The notes beneath the pieces are model-generated. The model was not told the DNA's origin. It worked only from the letters and a program-made list of their open reading frames with translations, and searched no databases. From Meconema thalassinum (taxonomy: Eukaryota > Arthropoda > Insecta > Orthoptera > Tettigoniidae): a stretch of DNA of 64,000 bases. The stretch is from NCBI GenBank assembly GCA_946902985.2, contig OX336389.2:126701572-126765571 (forward strand), written 5' to 3'. The translations under genes and the position numbers were made by a program. Positions within the stretch are counted from its first letter, which is position 1. Every line of letters begins with the position of its first letter. Positions 32,827 to 44,425 of this stretch are shown here, in pieces.

Positions 32827-33010
32827 AGGGGCGTGGTGGCTCAGCGGTCTAGCTGTATGCCTCTCACCAAGGCGGTCCGGGTTCGATTCCCGGTCAATGC
32901 ATGTGAGATTTTCGAAGTGAAATGCCATTTCCTGTGGTTCGGATTCCACGTAAAAAGGAGGTCCCGTGGCTTATGATCTACGGATTAACGGTCACGTTAA
33001 ACTTCAAGCT
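32827..33010 (+). mobile_element. tRNA-derived SINE
   Basis: A box tggctcagcggtct and B box gggttcgattccc about 50 bp later, followed by a short body ending near a T-run. The head is related to that of the SINE at 21101-21433 (both continue 'catgtgaga' after the tRNA part). Confidence 0.7.
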
Positions 33011-33050
33011 TCCTTTTTTTTAATCTAATATGTACAGCAGGTAACATTTC

Positions 33051-34170
33051 TTAATCCAAAATGTTGTCGTACAATCTTCTTACAATTAGCCTAATCCCAT
33101 TCAATAATCCTTTCGTTGCATTCAGATTTCTTAACAGCATTACGATAGCACCTTCTTTCGAAGTTACCACGTGGGGTGGTAAACCACTCATCTCAAGGCT
33201 ATTCAAGAATTCATTTTGAAACTGCAAAAGTGCACTTTCTTCTTCAGTTATTAATGTATTCACTCTCATGTAAGCTCTTGATGATCCTGTAAGAAGATCT
33301 GAAACTCGAATATTTATTTCATCAGGATGCTCATTTTTGGTGCTAGAATTATAGTTGTCGAAAGATTGAAAATGTAATGAGGGAAGGAAGATAAAAGCTT
33401 GCCATATATTTCACTAACGATGTCTGTGTCTGAAAATATAGAGGAAGGCAATTCAATCACGTCTTAGTCATTAGGAGGGTATTCACCACTGCCAATTTTC
33501 TGTAAAAAGTTTGCAAATTCATCTGCTTTAGCTCTCATATTTTCGTTGAGCTTGAAAACTTTAAAAAGTGGCCATCAAATTGAAAATGTAATTGAATTAT
33601 GCACTGTAGTAACTCGTGATGCCGATAGTCTCCTCCCAATAGCATAATTTATGCACCAAAGGGTACATCGCTACCCATTATATCTTTCAGCAGCCTATTT
33701 ATACATATTAAAGCATGTTTGTTGACCATGGGTGCTTCATCCCAAGTATTCAACTTAAAACTAATAATGTTAGCTTCTTTGCTATTCACCCTTAAGCCTG
33801 ACATAGAATGCTCATGTAAATGTAGTGGTAAATTAAAACGACTGTTAATTGTACGACCATAGGGAAGCATCATAGCCATTCCAGTCCACGATACTGAAAC
33901 AACTTGTATTCCTAATTGAGAGCAACTATAGATTGATCACTGCTATACAAACATTTTACCGCTTCCGTCTGGTCGATCTAAAAAGAATGCTTTACAATCA
34001 CTTGTAGGGGCCGATAACCTAGACGTTAGGCCTCTTAAAACAACAATTAACATCATCATCATCAACAATCACTTGTAGGTTCATAACTTTTGAGGACTAA
34101 ATTGAGGATTTCAGTAATTACAGCACGTTTTGCGGCAGCCATCATCTGTGGTAGTTCTTCAACTTGAATT
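33051..34170 (-). pseudogene. Helitron helicase (PIF1-like) relic
   Basis: Minus-strand segments in order: a Walker A-like G-S-G-K in F-L-D-R-P-D-G-S-G-K-M (about 33952-33990), V-S-W-T-G-M-A then G-R-T-I-N-S-R-F, the Walker B-like W-D-E-A-P-M (about 33745-33760), and finally F-L-N-S-L...S-G-L-P-P-H then M-L-L-R-N-L-N and N-G-I-R-L-I-V. These are hallmarks of the helicase domain of Helitron Rep/Hel proteins. The relay of short frames, stops and a nested retroposon (34009-34064) shows it is dead. No HUH Rep domain is seen. Confidence 0.75.
34009..34064 (+). mobile_element. family D retroposon, 5'-truncated to its 3' hairpin and tail
   Basis: Contains the hairpin ggccgataacctagacg...gcctc and the ATC-rich tail only. 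It is flanked by a perfect 15-bp duplication acaatcacttgtagg at 33994-34008 and 34065-34079, inside the Helitron helicase. Extreme 5' truncation with a target duplication indicates target-primed reverse transcription. Confidence 0.85.
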
Positions 34171-34234
34171 TCCTTTTACCTTTCTTCCTACTAAGTCGGG
34201 GCTCTCAGTTCGTCCGTTGATACTCCAGCGACGT

Positions 34235-34670
34235 TGAGTGAACTAGCTCAGTAGTGGCTAGAACTCTTGGCTGTCACCACGGAGGCCCGGGTTCGATTCC
34301 CACCTCTGCCAAGAAATTTAATTCTGGTCTTAAGGCTGGAACGGGGTACACTCAGCCTCGTGAGGCAAAACTGAGAAGAGGCGGGTTCGATTCCCACCTC
34401 AGCCATCCAGGAGTGGTTTTCCGTGGTTTTCCACTTCTACTCCAGAAGAATGCTCCTAAATTAAGGGCACGGCATTTTCATTGAAGGAGCGTGTAAAGAA
34501 CCGGGGAAAACCACACGCAAGATAGTCGCTTGCTTTCAGTGCTGGAATTTGAGCTTTCAATCTCCAGACTTGCTGTAGCTCTCGATCGAAATTTTGGTAT
34601 TTGTAATTGAGAGTAGGCTTAGATGGAAGTAGCCGTGGCCTTTAAAACAACAACAACAACAACAACATCA
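34235..34670 (+). mobile_element. tRNA-derived SINE, long copy
   Basis: The head has tagctcagtagtgg and B box gggttcgattccc. The body contains ctggaacggggtacactcag, cctcgtgagg and a second B-box-like gggttcgattccc at about 34383. A middle part with aatctccagacttgctgtag follows, and a tail of (aac)n at about 34650-34668 ends it. This is one of the most complete copies of the family here. Confidence 0.75.
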
Positions 34671-35180
34671 ACAGCTAATCAATAGGGTACGTTAATTGCC
34701 TTTATGTGGTGAGACATGGGTTTGAAACATGCAAGATATTGGTAGAGCTACTAATCTGAGAGGTATGGTAGAAAGACGGTTTGGTTGCTCCATTGTTCAC
34801 AAACATACATCTACTGGAACCAACTGATTTCTTGACTCACCTGTCACGCCACAACGTCTGAACAAAAGAGACTAACAACTGAAACAACAGAGCTGTCAGA
34901 CAGGTACTTGGTCACCAAGATTTGTCCTCCAACTACGAAACTGTCAGTTGAAGAATGCCCAATGTGTCGAATTAAAGAAAGAGTTCCTTTAAAAAACGAG
35001 ATTAATGGTGCTGTCCATTGATGATGTCACGTGCGCTTAAGGTGATTTCCCTTATATGGTGCACGACTGCACGTCAGTGTAGAGTATGCGGGGCCACGCG
35101 GACCAAACATTCACAATATCAAACTGACCTTTTGTTAAGCTTCTTCAAGTACACGGAACACGTCCTTATATTGCAGCCTA
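34671..35180. other. no feature recognised
   Basis: No open frame, box or repeat recognised. Confidence 0.35.
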
Positions 35181-35194
35181 TCTTCACCACATGA

Positions 35195-35900
35195 TGATGA
35201 TGATGATGATGATTGTTGTTTGAAGGTGCCTAGCAGCTGAGTTATCGGCCCCTAATGGTTTAAGTGATCGTGAAAATGAAAATAAAATGGAAACTATATA
35301 CATATAAACCTAACTACACACTTACAACTAAAACTAACTGTTGACTTACGTACTAGAAGAGGAAAGTAAAACAAACAGAAGAATAAGGCAAATAAAGGAC
35401 AGTAGGAAAGGAAATGCCCTTAACCCTTGAAGAATGAGAATTAAGGGACTTGGAAGAAAGGAGAGCCATGAAAGGCAGATAGGAAAAGGGAAGAGGAGAG
35501 GATCGACCACAAAGGCAATCGAAAAAGGGGAGAAATCGGACCCAGCTCACAACCCTGGATGCACCGTAAGTGGTGCGGCTACACACACCCTGTCTCCTTG
35601 AGTGCCTTGAGCAGAAGGCAGGAGATACCATGAAAAGAAACCCAAGAGCTCTAACCCCTCGAATAATGCGGGATCAGTAAAGATGTGACAAGAGCCAATT
35701 AAGGCGGGAAAATGAAAGAGTCCCTTGGCCTCGGTTACCCTTATACCGTCGGGGTCGGAAGTGAACAAAAGTTGATCATGGAAAGTCGACTAACAGATGG
35801 CAGAGAGGAGGCCTGCACAAGTAAGTCGAAGCAATGCCGGACTTAGCTGCGGTCCCGTGGTCACCAATCCATGTCCCACAAGTTGTCAGCTCCTGGGGGA
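35195..35900 (-). mobile_element. family D retroposon, near full length
   Basis: A 706-bp copy on the minus strand, flanked by a 12-bp duplication ttcaccacatga at 35183-35194 and 35901-35912. The 3' end (left) has the hairpin with ggccgataactcagctg and a long ATC-type tail. It serves as the uninterrupted reference for copy 1. It shares with the 56165 copy a conserved open stretch (S-Y-L-P-F-M-A-L-L ... V-L-Y-L-P-Y-S-S), which may simply follow DNA conservation. Confidence 0.85.
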
Positions 35901-35912
35901 TTCACCACATGA

Positions 35913-36312
35913 AAAATAGGTTGTTGTCGATTTATTTAGAGGCTTTGTGATATTGTGGTCATGTAGCTCCGTGTACTTGGGTGTGTGTGGAATCTGTCTG
36001 GTATCTGTGTCTTTGTGATGGTTGTAATAGTGTGTCGATTTGTATTTGGAGTTAGGATTTGGAAGGAGGTAGCGGTGGCCTTGATTTAGGTAGGAGTCCA
36101 GCATTTGTTTGGGGTAAAAGTGGAAAAGCCACGGAAAACCTATTCTAGGATGACTAGGGTTGGATTCGAATCCACCTATTCACATTTCTGCCCCACGAGA
36201 CTGAGTGTACCCCGTTCCAGCCCTCAAACCAGAATTACATCTCTAGGCAGACCCAGGATTCGAACCTGGACCTTAGAGGTGACAGCCAGGAATACTAATC
36301 CCTGCACCACGC
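35913..36312 (-). mobile_element. tRNA-derived SINE, full layout
   Basis: On the minus strand: tRNA head at 36312-36250 with B box aggttcgaatcctgg, the body with ctggaacggggtacactcag, the second B-box-like ggattcgaatcc, and the tail region ending near 35925 in a gttgttg/caacaac tract. It abuts the target duplication of the family D copy. Confidence 0.75.
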
Positions 36313-36481
36313 GATGGATGAAAAGAAAATAGGCTTATGGATAGATTCGCGAGAATTTCTTGAGTAGCACAATGGAAAATTCTTGTGTAAAATACCAGTA
36401 TGCTTGAGGATATTTATATGTGTTTCTTTCCCTTATTGTCTTGATCCTACGAGATCTTTGGTGTTTGTGGTAGTTTTACGT

Positions 36482-36862
36482 TTAGGGGCTTGGACATCTT
36501 GCTCATTTTAGTCCTGAGGCTCGGGTTCGATTCCCGGCTCCGCCATCCTATAAGTGGTTTTCCGTAGTTTCCCACTTAGGCTCCAGGCAAATGTCAGGAT
36601 GGTTCCTATCTCAAGACTATGGCTGCCTCCTTCCCAATACTCACCTGAATTACAAATATACACACTACTACAGACAACACAATAACACGGGTCTGGGTTC
36701 GATTCCAGGCTCTGCCAAGAAATTTAATTTCAGTCTGAGCGCTGGAACGGCGAACACTCACCATCGTGAGGCAAAATTCAGAAGAGGTGGGCTTGATTCC
36801 CACCCCAGCCATTCTAGAAGTGGATTTCCTAGGTTTACAAATTCTACTCCAGGCAAAGACAA
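36482..36862 (+). mobile_element. two adjoining SINE copies, partial
   Basis: First copy: B box cgggttcgattcccgg at about 36523, then ctccaggcaaatgtcagg and a tail near 36670. Second copy: B box ctgggttcgattccagg at about 36690, then the body with ctggaacgg and a second B-box-like tract, running up to the LINE start at about 36863. Confidence 0.6.
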
Positions 36863-39310
36863 GGTTATGAGAGTGTTCTAGGACCAGAGGGTTGGGACGG
36901 AAGAAATGTGGAAGGAAAGAGAATGTTGGACTTCTGCCAGAGGAACAGCCTGCTAGTTGGGAACTCCTGGTTTAAGAAAAGAGAGAGCCACACAATCACA
37001 TAGTACAGTGATGACTTGACCAGGAAGTCGGTGGTCGACTATATACTGTATGAGAAAGAACTAAATAAGAACATCACGGACATCAAGGTTATACCATCGG
37101 TGAACCTGGATAGCGACCATCGATTACTGGTAATGAACCTGAGAGGGAGTAAGGAGAAGAAAGGGACTGAGAACCAGGAAAGACGTATAAGGATATGTAA
37201 ACTGAAAGAAGGGGATAGAAGGGTCGAGTACCTCAAAATGGTAAAGGAAGGAATTCCAACAGATGAAGAAAGAGGGGTGGAAGAGGAATGGGCTAGATTT
37301 AATAAGACACTAGTAGGTGCAGCAGAAGCAGTATGTGGGAGGACAAGTAGTAAGAAGAGGTGGAAGGAAACACCATGGTGGAATGAGAAGACAAAAGATA
37401 TAGTAAGGGAAAAGAATAGAGCCTTTAAGAGGTGGTATCAAAATAGGACGGTAGAGACAAGGGAAGAGTACCAGGAAAGAAAGAAGGAGGCGAAGAGAGT
37501 AGTGGCTGAGGAGAGAAGAAAGTGGATGGAAGAGTGGACAAAGATGATGAAGGAGGATAGTGAAGGTACAAAAAAGGTCCTGTATGGGATGGTAAAAAAT
37601 AAGAGGCGGAAGGATCCTACGGATTATGTTAGAATGGTGAACAAAAGGGGACAAGAGATATAAAATAGGGAAGAACTGAAGAAAATGTGGAAAGAATATC
37701 TTGAAGAACTTCTGAACCCAAATGGAAAAGATGGTGAGGAGGAAGAAATCGGGGAAGAGGAAGATGAACTGCAAACAGAAAAGGACTTAACATGGAAAGA
37801 AGTGGAAGATGCAGTGAACAAGATGAAAGAAGGGAAGGCACCGGGTGTGGATGAGTTGAGTGTGGAGATGGTGAGAGCAGCAGGAGAGGTGGGGATACAG
37901 TGTTTGTACCGAGTGATGAGGACAGCATGGAAGGAAAGGAAGACCCCAGAGGACTGAAAAAAAAAAAAGGAATAATTGTCCCGATCTTCAAGAAAGGTAG
38001 TAGAACAGATTGCAGAAACTATCGGGAAATAACACTGATGAGTCATTGTGCAAAGATCTTCGAGAAAGTTTTGGAAAAGAGAATTAGGACAAGGATAGAA
38101 GGAGGGATGAGGGAGGAACAATATGGCTTCAGAGCAGGAAGGTTCACAGTGGATTTGATTTTTGCTGTAAGGCAGTTACAAGAACAGCACTATGAGTATG
38201 GAACAGATCTACTGATGGCCTTCCTGGACATTGAGAAAGCATATGACAGTGTATGCAGAAACAAAGTATGGAAGTCCCTGGAGGATAGAGGAGTAGAGAA
38301 ATGGACTATAAAGAGGATAAAGGAGATGTACAAGGGGAGCGTGAGCTGTGTGAAAGTGGGAGGAGAGAGATCAGACTGGTTGGAACAGAGAAACGGCCTG
38401 AAACAAGGAAGTGCACTGTCACCGTTACTTTTCATTGTGGTGATGGATGACATAATGACCCGAGTGGCACAAGCAATTGGGGAAGGAAAGATGAAAGCAA
38501 TGGTGTTTGCAGATGATTTGATGATTTGGGGAAACAAGGAGGAGGAGGTACAGGAACAGTTGGACGTGTGGGAAGGAATAATACAAGGATATGGGATGAA
38601 ATTTAGCATAAATAAGAGTGAGATGGTGATCACAACAAGGAAGAAGGAAAGAACCACAACGGGAATAACAATTGGTGGGGAACAGCTGAAGAAAGTGGAG
38701 AGTTTCAAGTATCTGGGAAACCTGATACAAGATAATGGAAGAAACGATAGAGAAATAAATGAGCGGGGAGGCAGGCAGAAGCATTTCGGAGGAGTGTGAA
38801 AAGCATGTTATGGAGCAAGGATGTCCCTCAGAACAGCAAAAAGATCATATATCGGACGTACTATGTCCCTATCCTGACGTATGCCTCGGAGACCTGGGTT
38901 ATGAAAGGAAGGAAGAAGAGCAAAATACAGGCCAGTGAGATGAGGTACTTGAGAAGCAGTATTGGAGCTACAAAGATGGACAGAATAAGAAATGAGAGGA
39001 CCAGAGAATTAATGAAGGAGGAACCATTACAGGATGGTATAGAGAAATCTTGACTTAGATGGTATGGGCATGTAAAACGAATGGAGGAGAAGAGGATACC
39101 CAGGAGAGTACACGAGACGAAGTGGGAAGGAAAGAGACCGAGAGGAAGACCGAGAGACAGGTGGGTGAAGGGGGGTGGAAGAAAGCGTGAAGAAGAGAGG
39201 AGAAGACTGGTCAAGGGTGGAGGCTGAGAGATGGTGGGAAGACAGAAGACGTTGGAGAGGCTTGTGTTCCAAACAGACCCGGCCAGTGGCTGGAAACTGT
39301 GCAAGATGAT
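36863..39310 (+). pseudogene. RTE-like LINE, 5'-truncated in the endonuclease domain
   Basis: The reading starts inside the APE-type endonuclease (G-P-E-G-W, L-D-F-C-Q-R-N-S-L, then V-V-D-Y-I-L and S-D-H-R-L-L at about 37115). The RT follows: K-A-P-G-V-D-E-L, I-V-P-I-F-K-K-G, N-Y-R, Q-Y-G-F-R-A-G-R, F-L-D-I-E-K-A-Y-D, then the catalytic F-A-D-D at about 38507-38518 and F-K-Y-L-G. The C-terminus has T-Y-A-S-E-T-W and R-W-Y-G-H-V-K-R-M, then R-P-R-G-R-P-R-D-R-W. Breaks: TAG 37001, TAA 37661, TGA 37955 beside an A12 run, a frame change near 38765 and TGA 39051. RTE-like is my best clade guess. Confidence 0.8.
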
Positions 39311-39510
39311 GACTCCAGGCAAATGCCAGGATGGGTCTTAACTGAAGGCCACGCCTGCCTCCATCCTAATTTTCGTCTCGATTAAAATAGACACCCTAAT
39401 AAAAACACCACAATAATACAGGTTATCAGATAAATTCTACACACACCTAAATACACGGATCTGAAATGACCTCGATGTCCAATCTCCTAAATCAAACAAC
39501 AACAACAACG
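39311..39510 (+). repeat. retroposon tail shared with local SINEs
   Basis: Directly after the LINE coding end come ctccaggcaaatgccagg, ggccacgcctgcctcc, ggttatcagataaattctac and an (aac)n tail at about 39487-39508. The same series ends the SINEs at 36570 and, reversed, 32345-32560 and 35920-36100. It is either a truncated SINE inserted here or a 3' end shared between the LINE and the SINEs. Confidence 0.6.
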
Positions 39511-40030
39511 TTGTCCTAGATAAATTAACATTCAGATTTTGGGTATTTTTCATAGAATCTTTCTATACAGCACTGAAGAAAATACTTCTAAGTTTTCTAG
39601 TGATAAATTAAGTAAACCACTGATGTACATAATTTTGTAATTTAATTAGTGATGTGCAAATTAACCGCCTTTTTCTTTTGTGTGTGTTGATATGTTGGTG
39701 CACCTTGGATGTCAAATCACTCCTAGTTTAGGTCGAATTCTTCATAAATTATGGTGTATCTCGGTCGCCCAAACAGCTATAATCATGCAAATTAGCTCAA
39801 GAGTGAGAAATAAATATTGACACGTTCAATATGCCGCTAGCTGTTACATTAGAGGAGCACGTGGTTAATTGGCTATAATCGAGTTTAATGGGTCATTATA
39901 AGACTTACATACTGTTACAAGCTGCGTTTATAACACGTAAATATAAGTACAATGGCGTGTTGTGTGTTTTCCAAGAGAGAATTAGAGACCCCGTGGGGTA
40001 GCTATCCACGTGAAGTTACGCACCATCACT
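39511..40030. other. no feature recognised
   Basis: AT-rich, no motif recognised. Confidence 0.35.
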
Positions 40031-40034
40031 TTAA

Positions 40035-40180
40035 GGGGAGCTTGCCACGGTGGGTGAGTGGATATCGTGTCGGTCTACTAACCCCAAGATTGCAGGTTCG
40101 CCCCTGGCCATTGTAAGTGATTTTTGAAAGGCGGCAAAAATACGATACGCATGTCATACGATGTTGGCATGAGAAAGAAT
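40035..40180 (+). mobile_element. tRNA-derived SINE fragment
   Basis: tRNA-like head with tgggtgagtgg and caggttcgcccctgg, followed by ggcaaaaatacgatacgcatg. Head type differs from the other SINEs here. Confidence 0.5.
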
Positions 40181-40429
40181 CCATTTGAATTCAGTAGGCC
40201 GAGTTCATAATGGCAAAATTAATCTCGGGAGTTTCCGCCAACACAAAGTTCCTCATTTCTCTACTAGAAAGCACTATACTGTTCAAGGAGATTAGATATC
40301 TAACATCTAACCTCATTTACTTTCATAGTCAAGGAACATCGAAATTCGACATGCCAGCTACCCTCTGGGTGTCAAATAACAAAGCTTGCACCCGGCACCC
40401 GAGGCCATACGATATTATTATTATTATTA

Positions 40430-40700
40430 CTTTAAGGGGGAGCTCGAAGTCACCGAGATCGATGGTTCAAATCCCGACCCAGATAGTGGGTATCCTAAGT
40501 GTGATTCTCCCCGATTTTTCCCACATTCCTTCCTGACAAATACAGGCAAGATACCTTACATTGTATCAAGTCCCGGCGAATTTACAATAACTTTTGACTC
40601 TAATAATAACAGATTCACACACAGCTACAGGCATCATAATAACACAGGTTATTATAGGGGAGACATTGCTAACTCCACAGTACGGCTAATTCTGCAGTAC
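40430..40700 (+). repeat. second SINE-like fragment
   Basis: B-box-like atggttcaaatcccgac at about 40463, then ccccgatttttcccacattcc and a region with cataataacacaggtta. It is preceded by a short att repeat. Boundaries are not clear. Confidence 0.4.
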
Positions 40701-40789
40701 ATGAAATATATCTGTTCTGCGGAGATACCTGGGTGCAAAGGACGAGTTTATTTCACCAGTTATGTTGAGTCAATTATTTAGTTTTTCTT

Positions 40790-41870
40790 TAATATGAAAT
40801 TCGAAACGACAAATACTACCATCTACTTTTTTTTAGTAGTGGAAAAATTGCGAAAACCTGTATTGTGTTTTGTTTGTGAAGTATTTATAAAATCCCATGT
40901 ATTTCGGTGATTCATTTAAGAGGTAGCGAAAGTAGTGAAGCATATTATTAGACTCATCACTTTGTACATTTAGACCAAGGCATCGCGGATTTAGCTCTTG
41001 TACTACTACTGTAGTATCAACAACAAGAGAAAAAAACTAAGTATTACTAAATTCAAATATCTTCGAATGTGTTATTAATTGATTTGCACAACCCATGCCA
41101 AATGAAATTTTAAGAACTGAAGTTATGTCATAAATAGGCTACGTAGCAATTTAATTGATATGTTAATTTTTTTGAAACCATTTCCCTTAATTTATCACGT
41201 TTACCACCAATCCCTTAATATTGAAGATTAACTGAGTCTCCCGTGCAACTTGTACTCACAGTCAGGAACACGAGGTTGAAGATCAAGATAGTCCAAGTCC
41301 CAAAATGAAAAGTCGACAAAAACAAACAAGAAAGTGTTTTACATTTGTTTATATAATTCTTAAAAATACTATGCCAATCAATACATTATCGGTTTAACAA
41401 TGAAGCCTTCTTCAACTAATAGTTCAATTAAAAATATTAATTGATATATCGTTGTGTAGTTCAATCATTTCTCCTAACCTGCGAATGTTTTTGCGTTTTA
41501 TTTGTTCATATTTTGGGAAAATAGTTCACTTGTTAATTTCTACGATTTACTGTGTTTTTATTGCTTCATTTATGAACAAGGTCAATAAAATAATCAGCCC
41601 CGTGTACTTACAGTACGCTTTATTCTTGTATGATAGTATCTGTTCTAATCTATTGTGTTAAGTTAGTAGGGGTTAGAATTATGAAGGGTACGCCAGATTC
41701 TTTTAATTAAAATAATGTCACAGAATTTTTCCTGGAGTGGGTATACCCAGGGATCGAACCACCCATCTATGTTGAGAAATTTGACCTTGCTGTTCCGACC
41801 CTTAAAACAATAAAAATTCAATAACAATACCGAAGTTATTTTTATTGCACAGAAGGAAACTACGAAGATG
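40790..41870. other. no feature recognised
   Basis: AT-rich sequence. A tRNA-like tract on the minus strand near 41745-41770 (ggttcgatccctgggta) is too short to define. Confidence 0.3.
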
Positions 41871-41874
41871 AAGA

Positions 41875-43515
41875 TGTTCAGTAAAGAGCATATAGCCTAC
41901 TTTCTCCTAAATGTATGGGTATAGTTATAGAATGATGGATGTAGTAGCATGATGAAATATTTTCATTTTATGAAAAAATAGTCTTATGAGATCACCTTTT
42001 GCCCGTGTGTGTGTGCGTATGTGTGTCTGTGTGATGTGTGAGTGATGTGTGTGTGTCCCCCTCTAATAAATTCTAAACGGCTGGAGAGATTTCAATGAAA
42101 CTCGATAAGATCATAGCACCATTTTTTCCAACCCCGACCGTGCCCTTTAAATTTTACTACGTCTCACCAATCCAACATGGCGGCTGTGCGAAATATTTAA
42201 CCAGCATTCAATATCTCCGAAATTATTACCGATATCACCCTGCAATTTTGTACGGTCATAAAGGGCATTACTAGAAGTTCACATATGAGACTTTCAAAAA
42301 ACTGGTAACGACTAAACCAACATGGCGGCCAAGCGAAGTTGCAACTTTTAAATAGACTTTTCTCGCGATTTAACCATCCAAACGCAATGAAACTTGGTAC
42401 AGCAAATAGTCATACACATTGTAATGCTATGGCATTTAATTTAGTTCAATTGTTTACATAAACTCAAGATGGCGGCTGTGCGAAATATTTCACTGGCATT
42501 CTGTATCTCCGAAACTATTACCGATATCACCCTGACATTTTATACGGTGATAAAGGGCACTACTGCACGTTTATCTATGTAACTTTCAAAAACCTGTAAA
42601 GTACAAAACGAGCATGGTGGCCAAGCGAAGTTCAAACGTTTTAATAGATTCTTCTCGCGATTTAACCATCCGAGCGCAGTGAGATATGGTACGGTATATG
42701 ATTATACATATTGTAATGCACTGGCATCTAACTTAGTTCAATTGTTTACATAAACTCAAGATCGCGGCTGTGCAATATTATAAAATGATTTTTTTATTTC
42801 TTGTGTCGTAATCATGCGATTGAAGTGAAAGTTTGAATAATGAAGCTATGCAATAATTTTAATTTAATGATATATATCTCTATGGCATATACATATAACA
42901 ATCCAAAATGGTGACCATTCGAAATGTTTAGACGGTTCTCAATATCGAGGAATCTTTTACAGCAATCAAACTGATTTTTAATGTTCATAGAGGCTATGAG
43001 CATACGTTCACCTATAGGACTTTCAATAACCTGCTGGGCACAAGCCCAACATGGCGGCGACGCGAATTATATACACTCAAATGGACGTTTCTCGCGATTT
43101 AACCATCCGAGTACAGTGAAATTTGGTACGATAAATGCTTACACAACTGTTAATCCACTGGCATCTAATTTATTTCAATTGTTTTCGTAACCAGAAGATG
43201 GCAGCTGTGCAAAATTTTAAAATCTCATTTTTACGTCTTGTGTCCTAATCATGCGATTGAAGTTTGAATACTACACGTACACAATAATCTTCATGTAATA
43301 GCACTTAACTCTAATTGTAAGACCTACATATATACAAATCCAACATGGCGACCTTCCGTAATATTAGACGGTTCTCAAAATCTACGAATCTATTACAGCA
43401 ATCAAAATGAAATTTTGTATGTTGATAGAGGCAATTAACATAAGTAGGATATATGAAAATAGGCTGTTTAGTTCTTCACGGAACTACTTGTTTTTCATAA
43501 AATAAAAATAGGCTA
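41875..43515 (+). repeat. family C repeat, copy 2
   Basis: Begins with a block almost identical to 2404-2450 (catatagcctactttctcc), then cattttatgaaaaaatag and cttatgagatcacctttt, a TG-rich tract, and repeated units marked by caacatggcggc, tctcgcgatttaacca and gaaacttggtacag. It ends gttcttcacggaactac then ataaaaataggctaa. The right end in reverse resembles the left end, hinting at inverted termini. At 43321-43345 it holds the empty version of the LTR element's target. Confidence 0.65.
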
Positions 43516-43529
43516 AAAATCAACCCTAC

Positions 43530-43600
43530 TTGGATTTGAACCGCAGTCCTACATGCGAGAGACTGGCAAGCTAACCCCTTACCTAAATCTGTCAGTTTCA
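43530..43600 (-). repeat. tRNA-like segment next to family C
   Basis: Minus strand has B-box-like ggttcaaatccaagtagg and an A-box-like region at about 43580. A comparable tRNA-like module sits in both family A copies. Not a functional tRNA by eye. Confidence 0.4.
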
Positions 43601-44119
43601 GTTGCTAGAAAGCAATGTTATTATGAGCCTTAGTTTATAACTGCCTAGCATATAATGAGTGTTTTTACGTTTTAATTTCTTCGAACCATGTCCATTCAAA
43701 TACTGAGGCAACAGTTTACGAGCTATCTAAGGGTGGATCTATCATCCCTGTTACAGCCTAGCAAGAGGGCGAACCTATTGCCCCAGATAAAGCCGGCAGC
43801 AAACCGTTGAGTAGTGTTGAGTTAAGACTTCTGAGAAGGGTGGTTGTGTTTGGAGTTTCACTGGAAGTGCATATCGGGTTTTCTTCATTTCGTTCCGCAA
43901 AATTCACAGTCAAGTTAAGATTGGACGGAAGGGGGATTTGTGTTACATGCACGTCGCCATTCTTAAATTACGTCTGACAAGAATTTGTTGCACATGCATC
44001 TCCATGATAATATAACTAATAGTCCAGTCAGTGATTTTAACCCATCATGCCGAGACGTAAAACGGATATTGGTCGTTGTTCATTGACACTGGATAAAAAA
44101 AATAGCGCTTATCATGTAA

Positions 44120-44154
44120 TGCATTCCCCCGGGCGAAGCCGGGGTGGGTTGCTA
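44120..44154 (+). mobile_element. Helitron 3' terminus
   Basis: ccccgggcgaagccgggg folds into a short GC hairpin. It is followed after a few bases by gggttgctagt, giving the CTAG end and T of the AT target. Insect Helitrons commonly end this way. The 5' terminus was not located, so the length is unknown. Confidence 0.65.
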
Positions 44155-44274
44155 GTATTCTAATATAAGATTATAATAACTAACGGGTCACCTACTTGAG
44201 GACAGTTTAAACCACCCCTTGTACGATTAGCGGAACTGGTGAAACAGGGCCTTGTTGAATCATAAGTTACGGAT

Positions 44275-44425
44275 TGATGATGATGATGACAATTATGATG
44301 ATTATTGTTATTTTAAGAGGCCTAACATCTAGGTTATCGGCTCCTTATGATCTGGGTGATAGCGAAAATGACAATGAAATGGAAATCATAACAAAAATTA
44401 AGTGAGAATGAAAATACTTACAAAA
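44275..44425 (-). mobile_element. family D retroposon, 5'-truncated
   Basis: Minus strand: the last about 150 bp of family D, with the hairpin arms in 'gagccgataacctagatg' and 'taggcctc', then an ATC/AAT-rich tail at 44275-44315. Confidence 0.7.

Noticed and set aside
37310..38784. Minus-strand open frames opposite the RTE-like LINE
   Set aside because: They are Phe/Leu/Ser-rich complements of the Lys/Glu-rich LINE frame and contain no domain.
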